From NCBI RefSeq assembly GCF_001039355.2, contig NW_019773903.1, positions 521,313 to 585,312 of the forward strand: DNA of 64,000 bases, given 5' to 3'. The DNA comes from Lingula anatina (lineage: Eukaryota > Brachiopoda > Lingulata > Lingulida > Lingulidae). Under the pieces are notes generated by a model, which had not been told where the DNA came from, ran no database searches, and saw only the letters and a program-made list of their open reading frames with translations. Positions 12,501-20,771 of the stretch are shown piece after piece. The stretch's first letter is position 1. Each line of letters starts with the position of its first letter. The translations under genes were made by a program, and so were the position numbers.

Positions 12501-15500
12501 AAAAAAATCAAGAGTTAATGCAAACATTTTCCAACAAAAGTTTAAAAGTGGAGCATAAAAAATTTCACAGAAAAAGTTTGTGCCTTCCACAAAACATGTC
12601 TACCTAGTGTCAAAGGAGGATGTCTTCCCTTGCCCTGTGGACCCTCCTTCTTTACCAAATCTTCATGTCTTTGTCTGGAAGCCTTGAATTTCTCCAGTTC
12701 AGTAATGGCGGTGATGAGTGTGGAAACGAGGTGTCCAACGGCAGATGAAATGTCTGAGTTATCAATGCCCATTAGCGAAAACAGCCGATTGGTGCTGATC
12801 TCATCTTGGATTGCACAGGCCTGAAATGTTGAGAAAAAAAACAATATCTGAATAAAAATATATGAAGAAAGAAAAGAAATTCCCCTTGTTTAAACTGGTA
12901 TATATAAACTTTTATCTATAAACTGTTATTTATACATTGTTAATCTGTGACTGAAGGAGGGCATAAAAATTGCTAATTACTTGTTTTGAGCCATCAGATA
13001 TATAAAATGTCAGACAGTAGGACCAACCTGTGAGTTATGGACTGAAACTGTGCCAGGCCTGTTTCACAAAAAAAAAAAAAAATAAATAATAATAATAATA
13101 TTAACAATTAAAAAAAAAACTTAAGTCAGTTCCCTGGCTTAGTTGACTACGATTTACACTCCTGCTGATAGGGTAAGAAGTGACCAAGTTACTTTGGTAT
13201 TAGGCTTCATTCACACGCAATGTCTATTTTCTAAATTCTATTTTCTATTCGCGGTATGTCTTATGATCACGGTCTGTGCCCTGAATATCCCGCAGCATAA
13301 TTACTGGCAGCGCGAGCCAGTTACTATAAGTTACTATAAGTAACTGGCTCCTGTGCCAGTAATTACGCGGCGGGATATTCAGGGCACAGACCGTGATCAT
13401 AAGATAGCGCGAATAGAAAATAGATTTTTAGAAAATAGACATTCCATGTGAATGAAGCCTTAAGTTCTTAGCCAGGGAGCCTCACTTTAGTTTCTTTTTC
13501 TGTAGAACCACACCAGTTCTTACCCTCTTTCTGTTCTCCTTAGCCAGACAAGCCAGAAGTCTGAGTGACCCCACCACAATGACAGGGTTGGTGCTGTCCA
13601 GGAGTTTGTTCAGGTTAGTCACAGCCCCTGACTGCATGATCCTCCCCGCGCCAGCCTCCTCCCTCGCCAGGACAATAAGGTTATTGATGGCCTGGAGGAT
13701 AAATACATGTACACGTACAATTTTATGAAATAAATATGCATGACTTTAAATTATAATTAATTACATTACCCATATGCTTTTTTCCTTTCTCTCTTCCTTT
13801 TCCTTTTTTACTTATTTAATTTTTCAGCATAAACTTAAGTGCACAGTTCAGTGTAGATAGCAAGAAGGACACACAGCATGCTATATCCCACAGGATTACC
13901 ATGGGGAGGGATATTACAATATACTTAGGAATGACCTAACAGCTCTATCTTCTACCACACACCTGTTCTCTCTTCTCCTTGTCATCACCCTCACCAAACG
14001 CCAGCTTGAACATCTGTGTCACCTTGTTGTCAGTGCTGTTCTGTTCCTTGAGCTGAAACAACATACTGCACCATCTGTACATGTTCAATTACATCACTCA
14101 TCACCTACATGTATAAAGTGTCCCCCCCTCTATTCTCATCTTGATTGCATTTATAGTTTTCACTACAATTCTCAACCTGACATAAATGACCATTTAGCAT
14201 CAGGTTAACTTTAATTTTATTTTATCTATTTCGAGTGGGGGGGGGGGGGGCGGGGGGGAGAAGCTATTTTGAAGAAGTTCTTTCATAAGATACAGAAAGA
14301 TTTTCTACACTATGACTAAATATCAAGAAAGGATGGTTTCCCAGGTATCACATTCAGTTGGAAATTCAACATTCATGTTATAAAGGTCCAACGTTTTGTA
14401 TGAGTCTTATTATTTTATCTCTGAGTCAAGAATAATCTTTTTTTCTAATCTGTAGAACTAATTTTACCTTATCCTGCAGAAGAGCATTCAGTTTCCTCAA
14501 GACAGGCTGGATGGCTTTGTTCTTAGGCTCCACATACAGCAGCTGTTTGGCGTCCTTGTAAGCATCCTCAATCTTGCCCAGGTTTTCATAGCACTGACAC
14601 CTTCTGAACAGAGCCTTGGGGTCATTAGGGATGATCTCCAAGGCTGAAAAAATAACCATACATTATTTTATTAGGGATTATCTCCAAGGCTGAAAAACAA
14701 CCAGAGATTCTCTTACTGCAGATTTTTTTTCAAAGGCTAGAAAATACCAGATATTATCTCTACAGAGATTTATTTCCAAGACTGAAAAAGATGATATTTT
14801 CTCATTTGGGACAATCTCCATGGCAGAAATAGAATAGAGATGTATGTGTAAATAATATGTAAATTAATGTTCTCACACTTATTTCTGGTTTGTAAAAATC
14901 ATATCAGTAGTTATATAGCATGGCCTATGTAAACATTGTGCCCGCACTAATAAAAACTTATTTTTTTATAATGTACATAAGAAGCTTTAGTAAAATACCT
15001 TGGGTAGCATCTGCACATGCCTCTTCGTACTTCTCCAGTTTGAGATAGCATGCAGCTCTGTTCTTGTACAACACGCCTTTGTCCTGGGGTTTAGCATCCG
15101 ATTCCTTAAAAGAAAAATAAGTACTTACCACAAAGTTTCTAAGGTTGAACACATTTTTAATTGAAATTATAGCTTTTCTATTCCAAAATGTGAGATATCT
15201 TTATTGTTTATGAGATACTGATGACCAAGTTTACTAGTGTTCAATGCAAGGAAATAATCAAGTTCTGTATCAGGTCAATTTACAATTTGTTTCCTTCTAC
15301 TGTTGAGCTAAATACAGAAAAGCTGGTGATTACACAGGTAATTACGCATTCACGGGAGCCATAATTGATCCGAGGATCTGTTAGTTCACTGTTGTGAATG
15401 TAGCTATGAGAACCAAAGATCAGTAATAACTATTTACCTCTAATGCTTTTGTGTAGGTAGAGATAGCTGCATCATATTGTCCTGATGTAAAATATTTGTT

Positions 15501-16199
15501 GCCTTCTTCTTTTAATGTGACAAAATCTGGTACCTGAAAAATGATCAAACTTCGAAGTTCTATGCATATCTATTTTGATTTCTCTCCATGCCCCTGTTTC
15601 TACCCCCCCCTCCCCCAAGAGAAGAGAGAAACATACATGTGCATTAAAAACAATCCCTAAAACTTGAAGTTTATTGTCAATTTGTGACTAAAAAGGTAAA
15701 TATGTTCCTAGAGGGTGCAACCAACTTGCATAAACATAAAATCATACTTTAATATATCAGTATTTATATTCTCTTAGTGTTTGTTTTGCTGTATTCCTTT
15801 TATATCATTCAACTAAACAAACCATATCAACTAAGCAATGCATCTAATAAATAACTCCACATTAATACAAGTAGATATCAATCAGTGAAAATTATGAACA
15901 AAGACGATTGTCTTATCATATAGATCATATTTAAACTCAGAGTATTTGTTCTTGGGAGCACATGTTCAGAGGCGTGAAACCTGACTCTCGGAAATCTGCA
16001 TGCACTTCCAAATTTAGACACACCTAGAATCTTCCACGCTTTAAACTGCGATTTTCACTAATTTGACTAATTTGAAGTCTTAATTTTAACTAAACACACA
16101 TGAGGAACGTCGAAAAGTTAAATCGAGTACATTACGAAAATATAAAACACTTTTTGCCAACAAAAACTTGTCAAAACTTACCTCGTCTATGAGCACCAT
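3221..16199 (-). CDS. unc45: UNC45 myosin chaperone (TPR and UCS domains), whole gene, 22 coding exons
   Basis: UNC45 is a cytosolic co-chaperone that couples HSP90 (through its TPR domain) to the folding and assembly of myosin motor domains (through its UCS domain). Coding exons on the minus strand: 16182-16199, 15438-15533, 14999-15104, 14468-14643, 13963-14052, 13524-13691, 12604-12820, 12131-12298, 11319-11493, 10888-11053, 10549-10683, 10183-10277, 9570-9711, 8913-9053, 8464-8579, 7948-8014, 7492-7605, 7220-7335, 4650-4767, 4230-4388, 3669-3788, 3221-3367. All junctions are GT-AG and phases agree; the total is 2,850 nt, 949 residues plus stop, close to the usual 930-950. Three TPR repeats fill about residues 10-130; the HSP90 carboxylate-clamp positions look intact (K14, N18, N53, K83, R87 by comparison with HOP TPR1). 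The central region follows, and the UCS domain runs from about residue 500 to the end, which reads LIQPTQ like the vertebrate C-terminus. Exons 14-18 occur twice in the assembly; one set is used here. A weak ATTAAA poly(A) signal lies at 2864-2869. Family assignment is firm from memory of UNC45 sequences; no search was run. Confidence 0.95.
3374..3451 (+). promoter_or_regulatory. Cluster of five AGGTCA half-sites in UNC45 intron 21
   Basis: AGGTCA occurs at 3374-3379, 3391-3396, 3410-3415, 3416-3421 and 3446-3451; the third and fourth abut (DR0). AGGTCA is the nuclear-receptor half-site. Whether any is bound is unknown; degenerate repeats can give the same pattern. Confidence 0.4.
3669..3788 (-). 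CDS. unc45: UNC45 exon 21, UCS domain
   Basis: Forty codons: [20 protein letters not shown], then [20 protein letters not shown], matching [20 protein letters not shown]. The donor GTCAGT overlaps a TGACCT motif. Confidence 0.95.
4230..4388 (-). CDS. unc45: UNC45 exon 20, UCS domain
   Basis: Fifty-three codons: [20 protein letters not shown], then [20 protein letters not shown] and on to CEKIMK. It matches NDRLKLLVLYSGEDDELLQ. The donor is taken after AAA, at GTAAGT, keeping phase 0; a second GTAA lies 4 bases downstream. Confidence 0.95.
4650..4767 (-). CDS. unc45: UNC45 exon 19, UCS domain
   Basis: Completes the arginine and reads [20 protein letters not shown], then [19 protein letters not shown], matching [20 protein letters not shown]. 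Phase 0 at the 3' end. There is only one copy in the window. Confidence 0.96.
4971..5024. repeat. (GA)n microsatellite
   Basis: Followed by a short GT tract; the same tract starts copy B of the duplicated block at 7158. Confidence 0.95.
5063..5178 (-). other. Second copy (A) of UNC45 exon 18
   Basis: One silent difference (threonine codon) from 7220-7335. In the true gene either this copy or copy B leads to exon 19, which is contiguous with this one. Confidence 0.93.
5335..5448 (-). other. Second copy (A) of UNC45 exon 17
   Basis: Base-for-base identical to 7492-7605; splice sites intact. Confidence 0.93.
5791..5857 (-). other. Second copy (A) of UNC45 exon 16
   Basis: One silent difference (alanine codon) from 7948-8014; splice sites intact. 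Confidence 0.93.
5970..6263 (-). other. Open frame in intron 15, copy A (possible alternative exon or element)
   Basis: A 97-codon open frame of unknown identity. Cysteine- and tryptophan-containing stretches ([20 protein letters not shown]) are followed by [10 protein letters not shown], whose last residues and phase mimic the end of exon 15 (SRELLSR). A weak GT donor follows at the same phase. Its 5' end overlaps a fold-back terminal sequence (GATCAAATATGGCC). Function unknown; it could be coincidence within an inserted element. Confidence 0.25.
6300..6415 (-). other. Second copy (A) of UNC45 exon 15
   Basis: Base-for-base identical to 8464-8579 with intact splice sites. Part of the redundant block. 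Confidence 0.93.
6756..6896 (-). other. Second copy (A) of UNC45 exon 14
   Basis: Same 47 codons and splice sites as 8913-9053 with two silent changes (leucine codons). Splicing exon 18 copy B to this exon would shift the frame, because exon 18 ends two bases into a codon and this exon begins in phase 0. Confidence 0.93.
7012..7156. mobile_element. Fold-back element, truncated by the gap
   Basis: Starts GCACATTCAGAGCAG and shows GATCAAATATGG in one arm and the reverse complement start (CCATATT) at the break. Present in copy A but absent from copy B at the same ACTAAA site, so probably polymorphic between haplotypes. Confidence 0.7.
7157..7157. other. Assembly gap (single n) at the block junction
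   Basis: A single undetermined base between a truncated fold-back element and a (GA)n tract, exactly where copy A ends and copy B begins. Confidence 0.97.
7158..7181. repeat. (GA)n microsatellite at assembly join
   Basis: Shortened by the gap at 7157; counterpart of 4971-5024. Confidence 0.93.
7220..7335 (-). CDS. unc45: UNC45 exon 18 (copy B), UCS domain
   Basis: Codes [20 protein letters not shown], then [18 protein letters not shown] and two bases of arginine. It matches VVRPLVSLLH and NFEALMALTNLA. The duplicate at 5063-5178 differs by one silent base and is the copy physically next to exon 19. Confidence 0.95.
7492..7605 (-). CDS. unc45: UNC45 exon 17 (copy B), UCS domain
   Basis: Thirty-eight codons: [20 protein letters not shown], then [18 protein letters not shown]. 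It matches [20 protein letters not shown] and NPEMTFPGER. The second copy at 5335-5448 is identical. Confidence 0.96.
7948..8014 (-). CDS. unc45: UNC45 exon 16 (copy B), UCS domain
   Basis: A 67-nt exon completing the arginine and reading [20 protein letters not shown], then AK. It matches [20 protein letters not shown]. The second copy at 5791-5857 has one silent change. Confidence 0.95.
8110..8427 (-). other. Open frame in intron 15, copy B
   Basis: The same open frame as 5970-6263, 105 codons because the 3' flank differs. Over the roughly 200 shared bases I see no difference between copies. No recognised domain. Confidence 0.25.
8464..8579 (-). CDS. unc45: UNC45 exon 15 (copy B), UCS domain
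   Basis: Codes [20 protein letters not shown], then [18 protein letters not shown] and two bases of an arginine codon. It matches [21 protein letters not shown] and SCRELLSR. The second copy at 6300-6415 is identical. Confidence 0.96.
8913..9053 (-). CDS. unc45: UNC45 exon 14 (copy B), UCS domain
   Basis: Forty-seven codons: [20 protein letters not shown], then [13 protein letters not shown], matching VNCTNSYDYEE and ELAKYAKQHVPEQH. Copy B is contiguous with exon 13. A second copy is at 6756-6896. Confidence 0.96.
9498..9547. repeat. (GA)n tract ending in poly(G)
   Basis: In UNC45 intron 13, about 20 bases beyond the exon 13 donor. Confidence 0.95.
9570..9711 (-). CDS. unc45: UNC45 exon 13, UCS domain
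   Basis: Codes [20 protein letters not shown], then [19 protein letters not shown]. It matches RRWAVEGLAYLTFDADVK, one of the best conserved UCS segments. Phase 0 at the 3' end. A (GA)n and G tract lies just inside the following intron. Confidence 0.97.
10183..10277 (-). CDS. unc45: UNC45 exon 12, UCS domain
   Basis: Codes [20 protein letters not shown], then [12 protein letters not shown], nearly residue for residue the conserved GLCKLGSAGGTD and LAKQCRKWL region. Ends two bases into a lysine codon. Confidence 0.97.
10549..10683 (-). CDS. unc45: UNC45 exon 11, start of UCS domain
   Basis: Forty-five codons in phase 0: [20 protein letters not shown], then [18 protein letters not shown]. It corresponds to the VAVEALIHAAGKAKRASF and IRIRALV stretches. 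The acceptor used is the distal CAG before AAAATT, which keeps the reading frame. Confidence 0.95.
10721..10774. repeat. Exact 25-base tandem duplication, 29-base period
   Basis: The segment at 10721-10745 is repeated exactly at 10750-10774 in UNC45 intron 10. Each unit contains the palindrome ATATTGCAATAT. Confidence 0.95.
10888..11053 (-). CDS. unc45: UNC45 exon 10, neck to UCS boundary
   Basis: Completes the serine and reads [20 protein letters not shown], then [13 protein letters not shown], matching the conserved CLLQGPCDAGN pattern. Returns to phase 0 at its 3' end. Confidence 0.96.
11319..11493 (-). CDS. unc45: UNC45 exon 9, central domain to neck
   Basis: Codes [20 protein letters not shown], then [20 protein letters not shown], which matches the [21 protein letters not shown] region of the family. 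It ends two bases into a serine codon. Confidence 0.95.
11544..11736. mobile_element. Fold-back MITE with 3-bp target duplication AAT
   Basis: 193 bases in UNC45 intron 9. Imperfect inverted ends of about 50 bases contain CAGATC and GATCAAATATGGC. Flanked by AAT at 11541-11543 and 11737-11739. No coding capacity. Confidence 0.8.
12131..12298 (-). CDS. unc45: UNC45 exon 8, central domain
   Basis: Completes a glutamate codon from exon 7 and continues [16 protein letters not shown] to [12 protein letters not shown]. It corresponds to the family's RDNALTLLIKAVPRK and LWVIDQGLKKILEVGG stretches. It ends one base into a codon. Confidence 0.94.
12604..12820 (-). CDS. unc45: UNC45 exon 7, central domain and variable loop
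   Basis: Seventy-two codons plus one base. The exon opens [18 protein letters not shown] and ends in a charged, glycine- and proline-containing stretch ([13 protein letters not shown]) corresponding to the variable loop of other UNC45 proteins. Confidence 0.93.
13056..13504. mobile_element. Older element with A-tract ends, interrupted by a nested insertion
   Basis: Begins GTTTCACAAAA and carries AAGTCAGTTCCCTGGCTT at one side and its inverse (AGCCAGGGAGCC) at the other. The uninterrupted relative is 57712-57932. Interrupted by 13203-13459. Confidence 0.75.
13203..13459. mobile_element. Near-perfect palindromic MITE, PIF/Harbinger-like, TTA target duplication
   Basis: 257 bases whose two roughly 120-base arms are inverted copies, ending GGCTTCATTCACA. 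Flanked by TTA at 13200-13202 and 13460-13462; the empty site at 57834-57846 has this sequence once. A 3-bp TTA duplication is the PIF/Harbinger hallmark. No transposase; would need one in trans. Confidence 0.85.
13524..13691 (-). CDS. unc45: UNC45 exon 6, central domain
   Basis: Fifty-six codons reading [18 protein letters not shown] and onward to CLAKENRKR. It aligns with the NLVVLAREDAGAEKIF stretch of the vertebrate protein. Both splice sites keep phase 0. Confidence 0.95.
13963..14052 (-). CDS. unc45: UNC45 exon 5, TPR to central-domain linker
   Basis: Thirty codons in phase 0 containing [20 protein letters not shown], which matches the family pattern of a helix (KVEQMFQ in human UNC45A) opening the central armadillo-like domain. 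Confidence 0.92.
14468..14643 (-). CDS. unc45: UNC45 exon 4, third TPR repeat and capping helix
   Basis: Codes [19 protein letters not shown] and the rest of TPR3, with K83 and R87 at clamp positions, then the capping helix ending LLQDK. The acceptor at the 5' end is the first unit of a 46-bp tandem repeat that extends into intron 3. Confidence 0.96.
14625..14845 (-). repeat. 46-bp tandem repeat derived from the intron 3/exon 4 acceptor
   Basis: Five units at about 46-base spacing. The first is the real exon 4 acceptor plus its first codons; on the minus strand, further CAG or TAG acceptor-like sites followed by CCTTGGAGATAATC-like sequence lie at about 14690, 14737 and 14782, and a unit that has lost its AG lies near 14826. 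Similarity falls with distance from the exon. Confidence 0.85.
14999..15104 (-). CDS. unc45: UNC45 exon 3, second TPR repeat
   Basis: Codes residues 39-73, containing [21 protein letters not shown]53 corresponds to the clamp asparagine of TPR2. The exon ends one base into a codon that exon 4 completes as alanine. Confidence 0.95.
15300..15412. mobile_element. Fold-back element fragment
   Basis: Contains the internal segment CAGAAAAGCTGGTGATTA (shared with 45908 and similar to 50836) and one end resembling the 11544-11736 element. In UNC45 intron 2. Confidence 0.55.
15438..15533 (-). CDS. unc45: UNC45 exon 2, first TPR repeat
   Basis: Codes residues 7-38, with LKEEGNKYF followed by the helix B residues [11 protein letters not shown]. 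This is TPR1 of the HSP90-binding module; K14 and N18 match carboxylate-clamp positions. Phase 0 at both ends, 32 codons. Confidence 0.93.
16182..16199 (-). CDS. unc45: UNC45 exon 1 (start codon)
   Basis: Codes MVLIDE and ends in GAG before GTAAGT. The start is chosen because the next exon continues in phase 0 straight into the first TPR helix and the ATG sits in an ACAATGG context. A very short first coding exon is unusual but both splice sites are good. Confidence 0.85.
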
Positions 16200-16275
16200 T
16201 GTGACCTGAGTGTTTCTACCCCGGAAGTTTTGACCTAATTCTGACTAACAAGTAAAACCGAGTGAGTCACTAGGG
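16200..16275 (-). promoter_or_regulatory. Possible promoter-proximal sites of UNC45
   Basis: Just upstream of the start codon lie a CCGGAAGT core (16221-16228), the shape of an ETS-family site, and TGAGTCAC (16263-16270), the shape of an AP-1 site. No TATA box is clear. Motif matches alone; transcription start unknown. Confidence 0.3.
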
Positions 16276-17339
16276 TTTAGTTTCGTATCATTATTTACAA
16301 AGCACCACGACGAAAAATGATTATTCTTAAGATTTCATTATAAAAAGGCTTAATACGTGGTATAATTAATTTTAAAAGGCTTAAATATTGAATGTTGTTG
16401 AATGTCATTTGTATCTATAGTTTTGACAGAAAAGCTCATCTTGGAAATTAAGCCCGACAGAGGGCAAAAATGAAACCCCGCGTGGTTCGTTCCTAACGTT
16501 GCGGAAGCGGAGAACAGCTGAACAAATCAACGTTCCGCCTTCAAGGGTATTTATAATTTACTTTTGAACAGCTTACACAGAATGATAATTCTACACATGT
16601 AATCTGAATAAGCACTTACGTTGAACCTTTAAGTGGTAAAATTGTTCGCTAATAATGCCTATCAACTTACTAAATTAATCACTTCCGCTATTGTTTTCAT
16701 TTTCAGGTCCTTGTGTAGATTTCAGCACAAGGAACTTAGGTGTGACCAACATCTTTATTGTGAGTATATATATATATATATTTCAGGGAACAGTGGAACG
16801 TACCTGATTCTGCCAAATATATATATGACAAGGAGTATTATTTTTCTTGATAAATCACATTTAAATAAATTTATACATCTACATACTGTATAGGTATATC
16901 AGAAAAATTTTCAAACTGATCAGAAAATTAAAATACTTATATCATCTGAAAGGTAATGCAAAAACCGGATGAAATCATTTGGAATTTTTTAAATATTCCT
17001 ACAAGCAACAAAGATATTGAAGTTTTTTAACTGCAAAAATCCACCAAAAGTGTCCACACTTCTCAGCTCAAAACCTGTGCCCACTGACCAGCAGTGATCA
17101 CTCAGGCGCAGCAGAGCACCCTGTGTGTCTTTGTGTGCTCAGCCTATTGTCTGGCTCACATAGCCTGTGACTAATCAGGGCAGAGCTATTTCCCTGTGGT
17201 AATTTTCACATCATGTAATATTGCGGATTAAATTAACTATACTTCGCAACCTTCAAATTTCATGATTTTTCTACATAATATAGCAAATTTCATAAACTTT
17301 GCTGGATATAAATTTCAAAAAGATGATACCAGCACTTAC

Positions 17340-17440
17340 CTGAAATTTTTTAGCATTTTGTAGAGGCAAAACTTAAAACAAGCAGAACCGAAACTTGTCA
17401 AAGACTGCAACATGGGAAAATCATGTGACCGGATTTTACT
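17340..17440 (-). other. Candidate 5' untranslated exon of UNC45
   Basis: On the minus strand a CAG is followed by a perfect GTAAGT donor at 17339-17334, downstream of unique sequence. It could splice to an acceptor just upstream of the UNC45 ATG (for example CTTGTTAG near 16247 or CACTCAG near 16208). The 5' limit is not defined. Inference only. Confidence 0.3.
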
Positions 17441-17449
17441 CTTTGATTT

Positions 17450-20400
17450 ACAACTTATTTAGTTAATGGCTTGTATTAGTTTTTTTACGCAGCGCTAAAA
17501 GAGAGATTTAAAAAAGGGGTTCCATAGGCGAACTGTCAGCAGGCCGACTTCAGTTTAACACTTCACTGCCCGTGGACAGTTACGACTGTAGCGCCCCTAG
17601 CGGATTGTGATCTACCTATACTGTATAATATCAAACATTACATAGAATACAATTAAGGACATTATGTACACTGTAAATAAACTGACCATATTGATGCCCT
17701 AGACTGTGTCACAGTTATGCTCTAAACATGTTATATAATGTGTCACTAGTAGTCTAGTGTACTGTATTACTACAAGTATATATGTGCCGTGGTGTACTGT
17801 ATTTGAGTTGATTATGGTCTAGAAATGTACAGGCTAGTTATAATGTATTATAATATCCAGGGGGATTAATATACATTGTTGAGAGTAAGAAAAAAATTCG
17901 TTTTTCAAAATATTCATCAGCAGACACAATCATGCTACTATAGCAGCTGTTTTCTGATTAAATGAATCACTGAGCACTGTACAAAGAAAGTGCCTGGGAA
18001 GCTCACAAATTTATGATTTTTTGTATGACTGTATATAGTAGACCAAAAGTTAGTTGATTTAATTTGAAAAAAGTTTTGCTTGCATTGCAAATGTATTTTT
18101 ACATAATTGTTTTCCACAAATCTCACTGGTTTTAATTCTTTCCCATGGCTGCAGTGGACCAAAGCCAAATTGCCCTTAAAAAGGTTCATTTTCACTTTGT
18201 GATAAAACAGATTTCAGAGCAGGTGGCTGCATGACCCAGAAATCACAGCCTGTTCAGACAAGGACAAGTAAAGACCGTAAATGAGATAAACATGCATCAA
18301 CAGTTTTGCTGAATTGATAAACCATGTATTTGGATGTCTGAGACCCAGTTTGGTATTTTTTGAAAGACTGTAGATGGAATGATCCTGTTGTGCATGAGAT
18401 TTCTAAATTTGTGGTTTGTTTACCAGATCCATCTGCTGATACAAGTTAGTCCTGTCTTTGGTCCTCAGTCAGCTTTGTCTGAACAAGCCCATTGATGCAT
18501 GTTTTCTCTAATAATGAAAAGGGATGCGGAAGATGTATTTGTTGACACAAGTGAAAAGAGAGGGTGTGTTTGCCCTGACCTTTGACCTCATTCAACCTTT
18601 CCGCAGGTCACTTGGTTCGATCAGTGTAGTGTCGTGTTTCCATTTTGTTTAGGCGGGCCCATCTTATAGAGTTCTCTGTTTATGATAACCACAACATAGG
18701 AAGCAAATCTAATCATTATGATGTCCCACACCTACCTCCATTGGTGGAAGTAGTTACATAGTCTTTATATTACAATACTAGAAGCTGGGAAAATTATCGT
18801 GTAGTGTCTTATCACAGTCTCACACTCACCCCAGGGGAGACTAAAAGGATTTTCAACATTAAGTTTATATCCAAATGGATGGTTTATGCCTCTGTTTATC
18901 TCACATGAGAGTTGAGTTTATTTGCTTCCAAGGTCAAAATTTGCTACATGCACAAATTCACTGTGCTGAGATGCTTTGGATCAATTTATTTCACAGCATG
19001 GAAAATCATAAAAGGCAACTTTTATTGGGACACACGTGCATTCATGTATGCATGGACACTTGACAATTGCCAGAAAAATGCAAATTTTACTCTCTAAGAA
19101 GAAATGAGGACTATTACAAGGGCTGCAGCTTTAGAACACATGCTTGAGCTGGTTTTTCTCATGTTCCCTAAAAGAAAATCAGGTTATTTGAGTTTAAAGC
19201 AGTTGTATTAAATTTAGGCACCCTCAAGTAACAAGTAGCATGTGTATTTTAACTTGAGGGTTTTTATATTTCTTGACAGCACTTTACCCCATGATATTGC
19301 TGGTTTTTTTTTTTTTTTTGCATGATTTGGTTTACAGTTAACTGTGAGACAATATACTCAGATGATTATCAATTATATTTAGATTTTAATCCTTAAAAGT
19401 ATTGATTTTTTTTTAAATTTGTTAATTTAACTGTTTTGTCTAAGGTTATGTTGCTGACATTTTGTAGAAGTCAGGCATTTATTTTGAAGCTTGTCCAGTT
19501 CTTGTAAATACAATTTTGGGCTAATGAATAAACAATTTCATTTGTCAAATTTAAAGATGATGCAAAGGTTAAAAAAGTTGACACTGTGCATCTACTGTTT
19601 AATTATAGATCTGGCTATAGTCTCTTAGATGAGCAGTCAGAGAAAAAAGCAATTGGCAAGAATAAAGTAGATTACAATCCAGTTGCTCTCTCTAGTTGAG
19701 TCTATAACTTTTTTTTTTTTGTAAAAATTGATCTGGGAGTTGCATTCGAGAGATCACAGCTTAAGTAAGGATGTTTTTTTTTTTTTGTTTTTTTTTTTTA
19801 ATTCTGATGTCAGGCCTTTAGCTTTAGGGAGTGCAGAAGTGTTTATGGAATATGCATCTTAATATCCACACTCCTGCCGTGGCATCTAGATTATGGAAAT
19901 ATCTGTCAGGGGAAAAGACGTAACCTAATAACTAATGATCGAAGTGAACTGTAATAGAATCCAATACCATTTAATCATGGAGAAATTTTCACTTTCAATT
20001 GGTTTCTTTTTTTCCCTTGTGTGCCTTTCTTGTGAAGTATGGGTGAAATGGTGAATGTTTTTCTTCCTCTTTTTAATCTCAGTATTTAATTAGTTATTAA
20101 TTAGTAAAATTATCAGTACAGTTCATGAAGAACTCATTTGAGATATGTGAATTAAAGCTTAGCATTTAATCAGTGGTGATCAGCCTGATGGCTGATTATT
20201 TTCATCCACGGTGGACGTCTTGAGAACTGACCACAAAAAGGGAGGAATTTTTCATCTCGGCCTTACATGTACAGTACATGTATTTGCTGAGGGATGTGTA
20301 TTTGAATGATGGATCACCAGTCGTCTTTCTCTTGGTATGTCCAGTATTAAAAAGCATCAGTTAATAACGGCTTAATTGTAAATTGATCCATTAAGACTTG

Positions 20401-20760
20401 GCTCTGGGATGATTCGAGCAACTGATTTGAGGAATACATTTCAAGTGTGAAAACAAATGCTTCTCCCTCTTGTTAGTGTGTATGTGTGTGTGTATGTGTG
20501 TGTTACTGTTGTTTGTTTTGGGAAATAAGTGAAGTTATTAGGATATCACGCTTTGATTATAATGCAATAAATTGTGCAAGAAATAGCTTTAAAAGTGCAT
20601 TAAATGTGGAGTCTGTAAGAGTGCACTCTTATTCTGTACGCTGCATCAAACATCTCCTGAGGCCATCTCCTCATAATTTGCCATAATGAATGAAATCAAA
20701 GCTAAGAAAAATAGTGAGCGTGTTTAAGATCATTTGAGGATAGAAAAGGAATCATTGGAG
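17450..20760. other. Intergenic or intronic DNA, no gene seen
   Basis: AT-rich unique sequence with poly(T) runs (19304-19319, 19770-19800). Apart from the DR1 motif at 18576, nothing identifiable. Confidence 0.6.
18576..18610 (+). promoter_or_regulatory. Perfect DR1 nuclear-receptor-like element
   Basis: TGACCTTTGACCT at 18576-18588 is a perfect direct repeat with one spacer base, the shape bound by RXR, HNF4 and PPAR type receptors, with another AGGTCA at 18605-18610. Motif only. Confidence 0.35.
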
Positions 20761-20771
20761 AAAGCCAGTAA

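Noticed and set aside
16707-16758. Possible 52-base exon (ATTTTCAG acceptor, GTGAGT donor) near the UNC45 promoter
   Set aside because: The donor runs straight into a TA repeat; no partner exon and no frame could be established.
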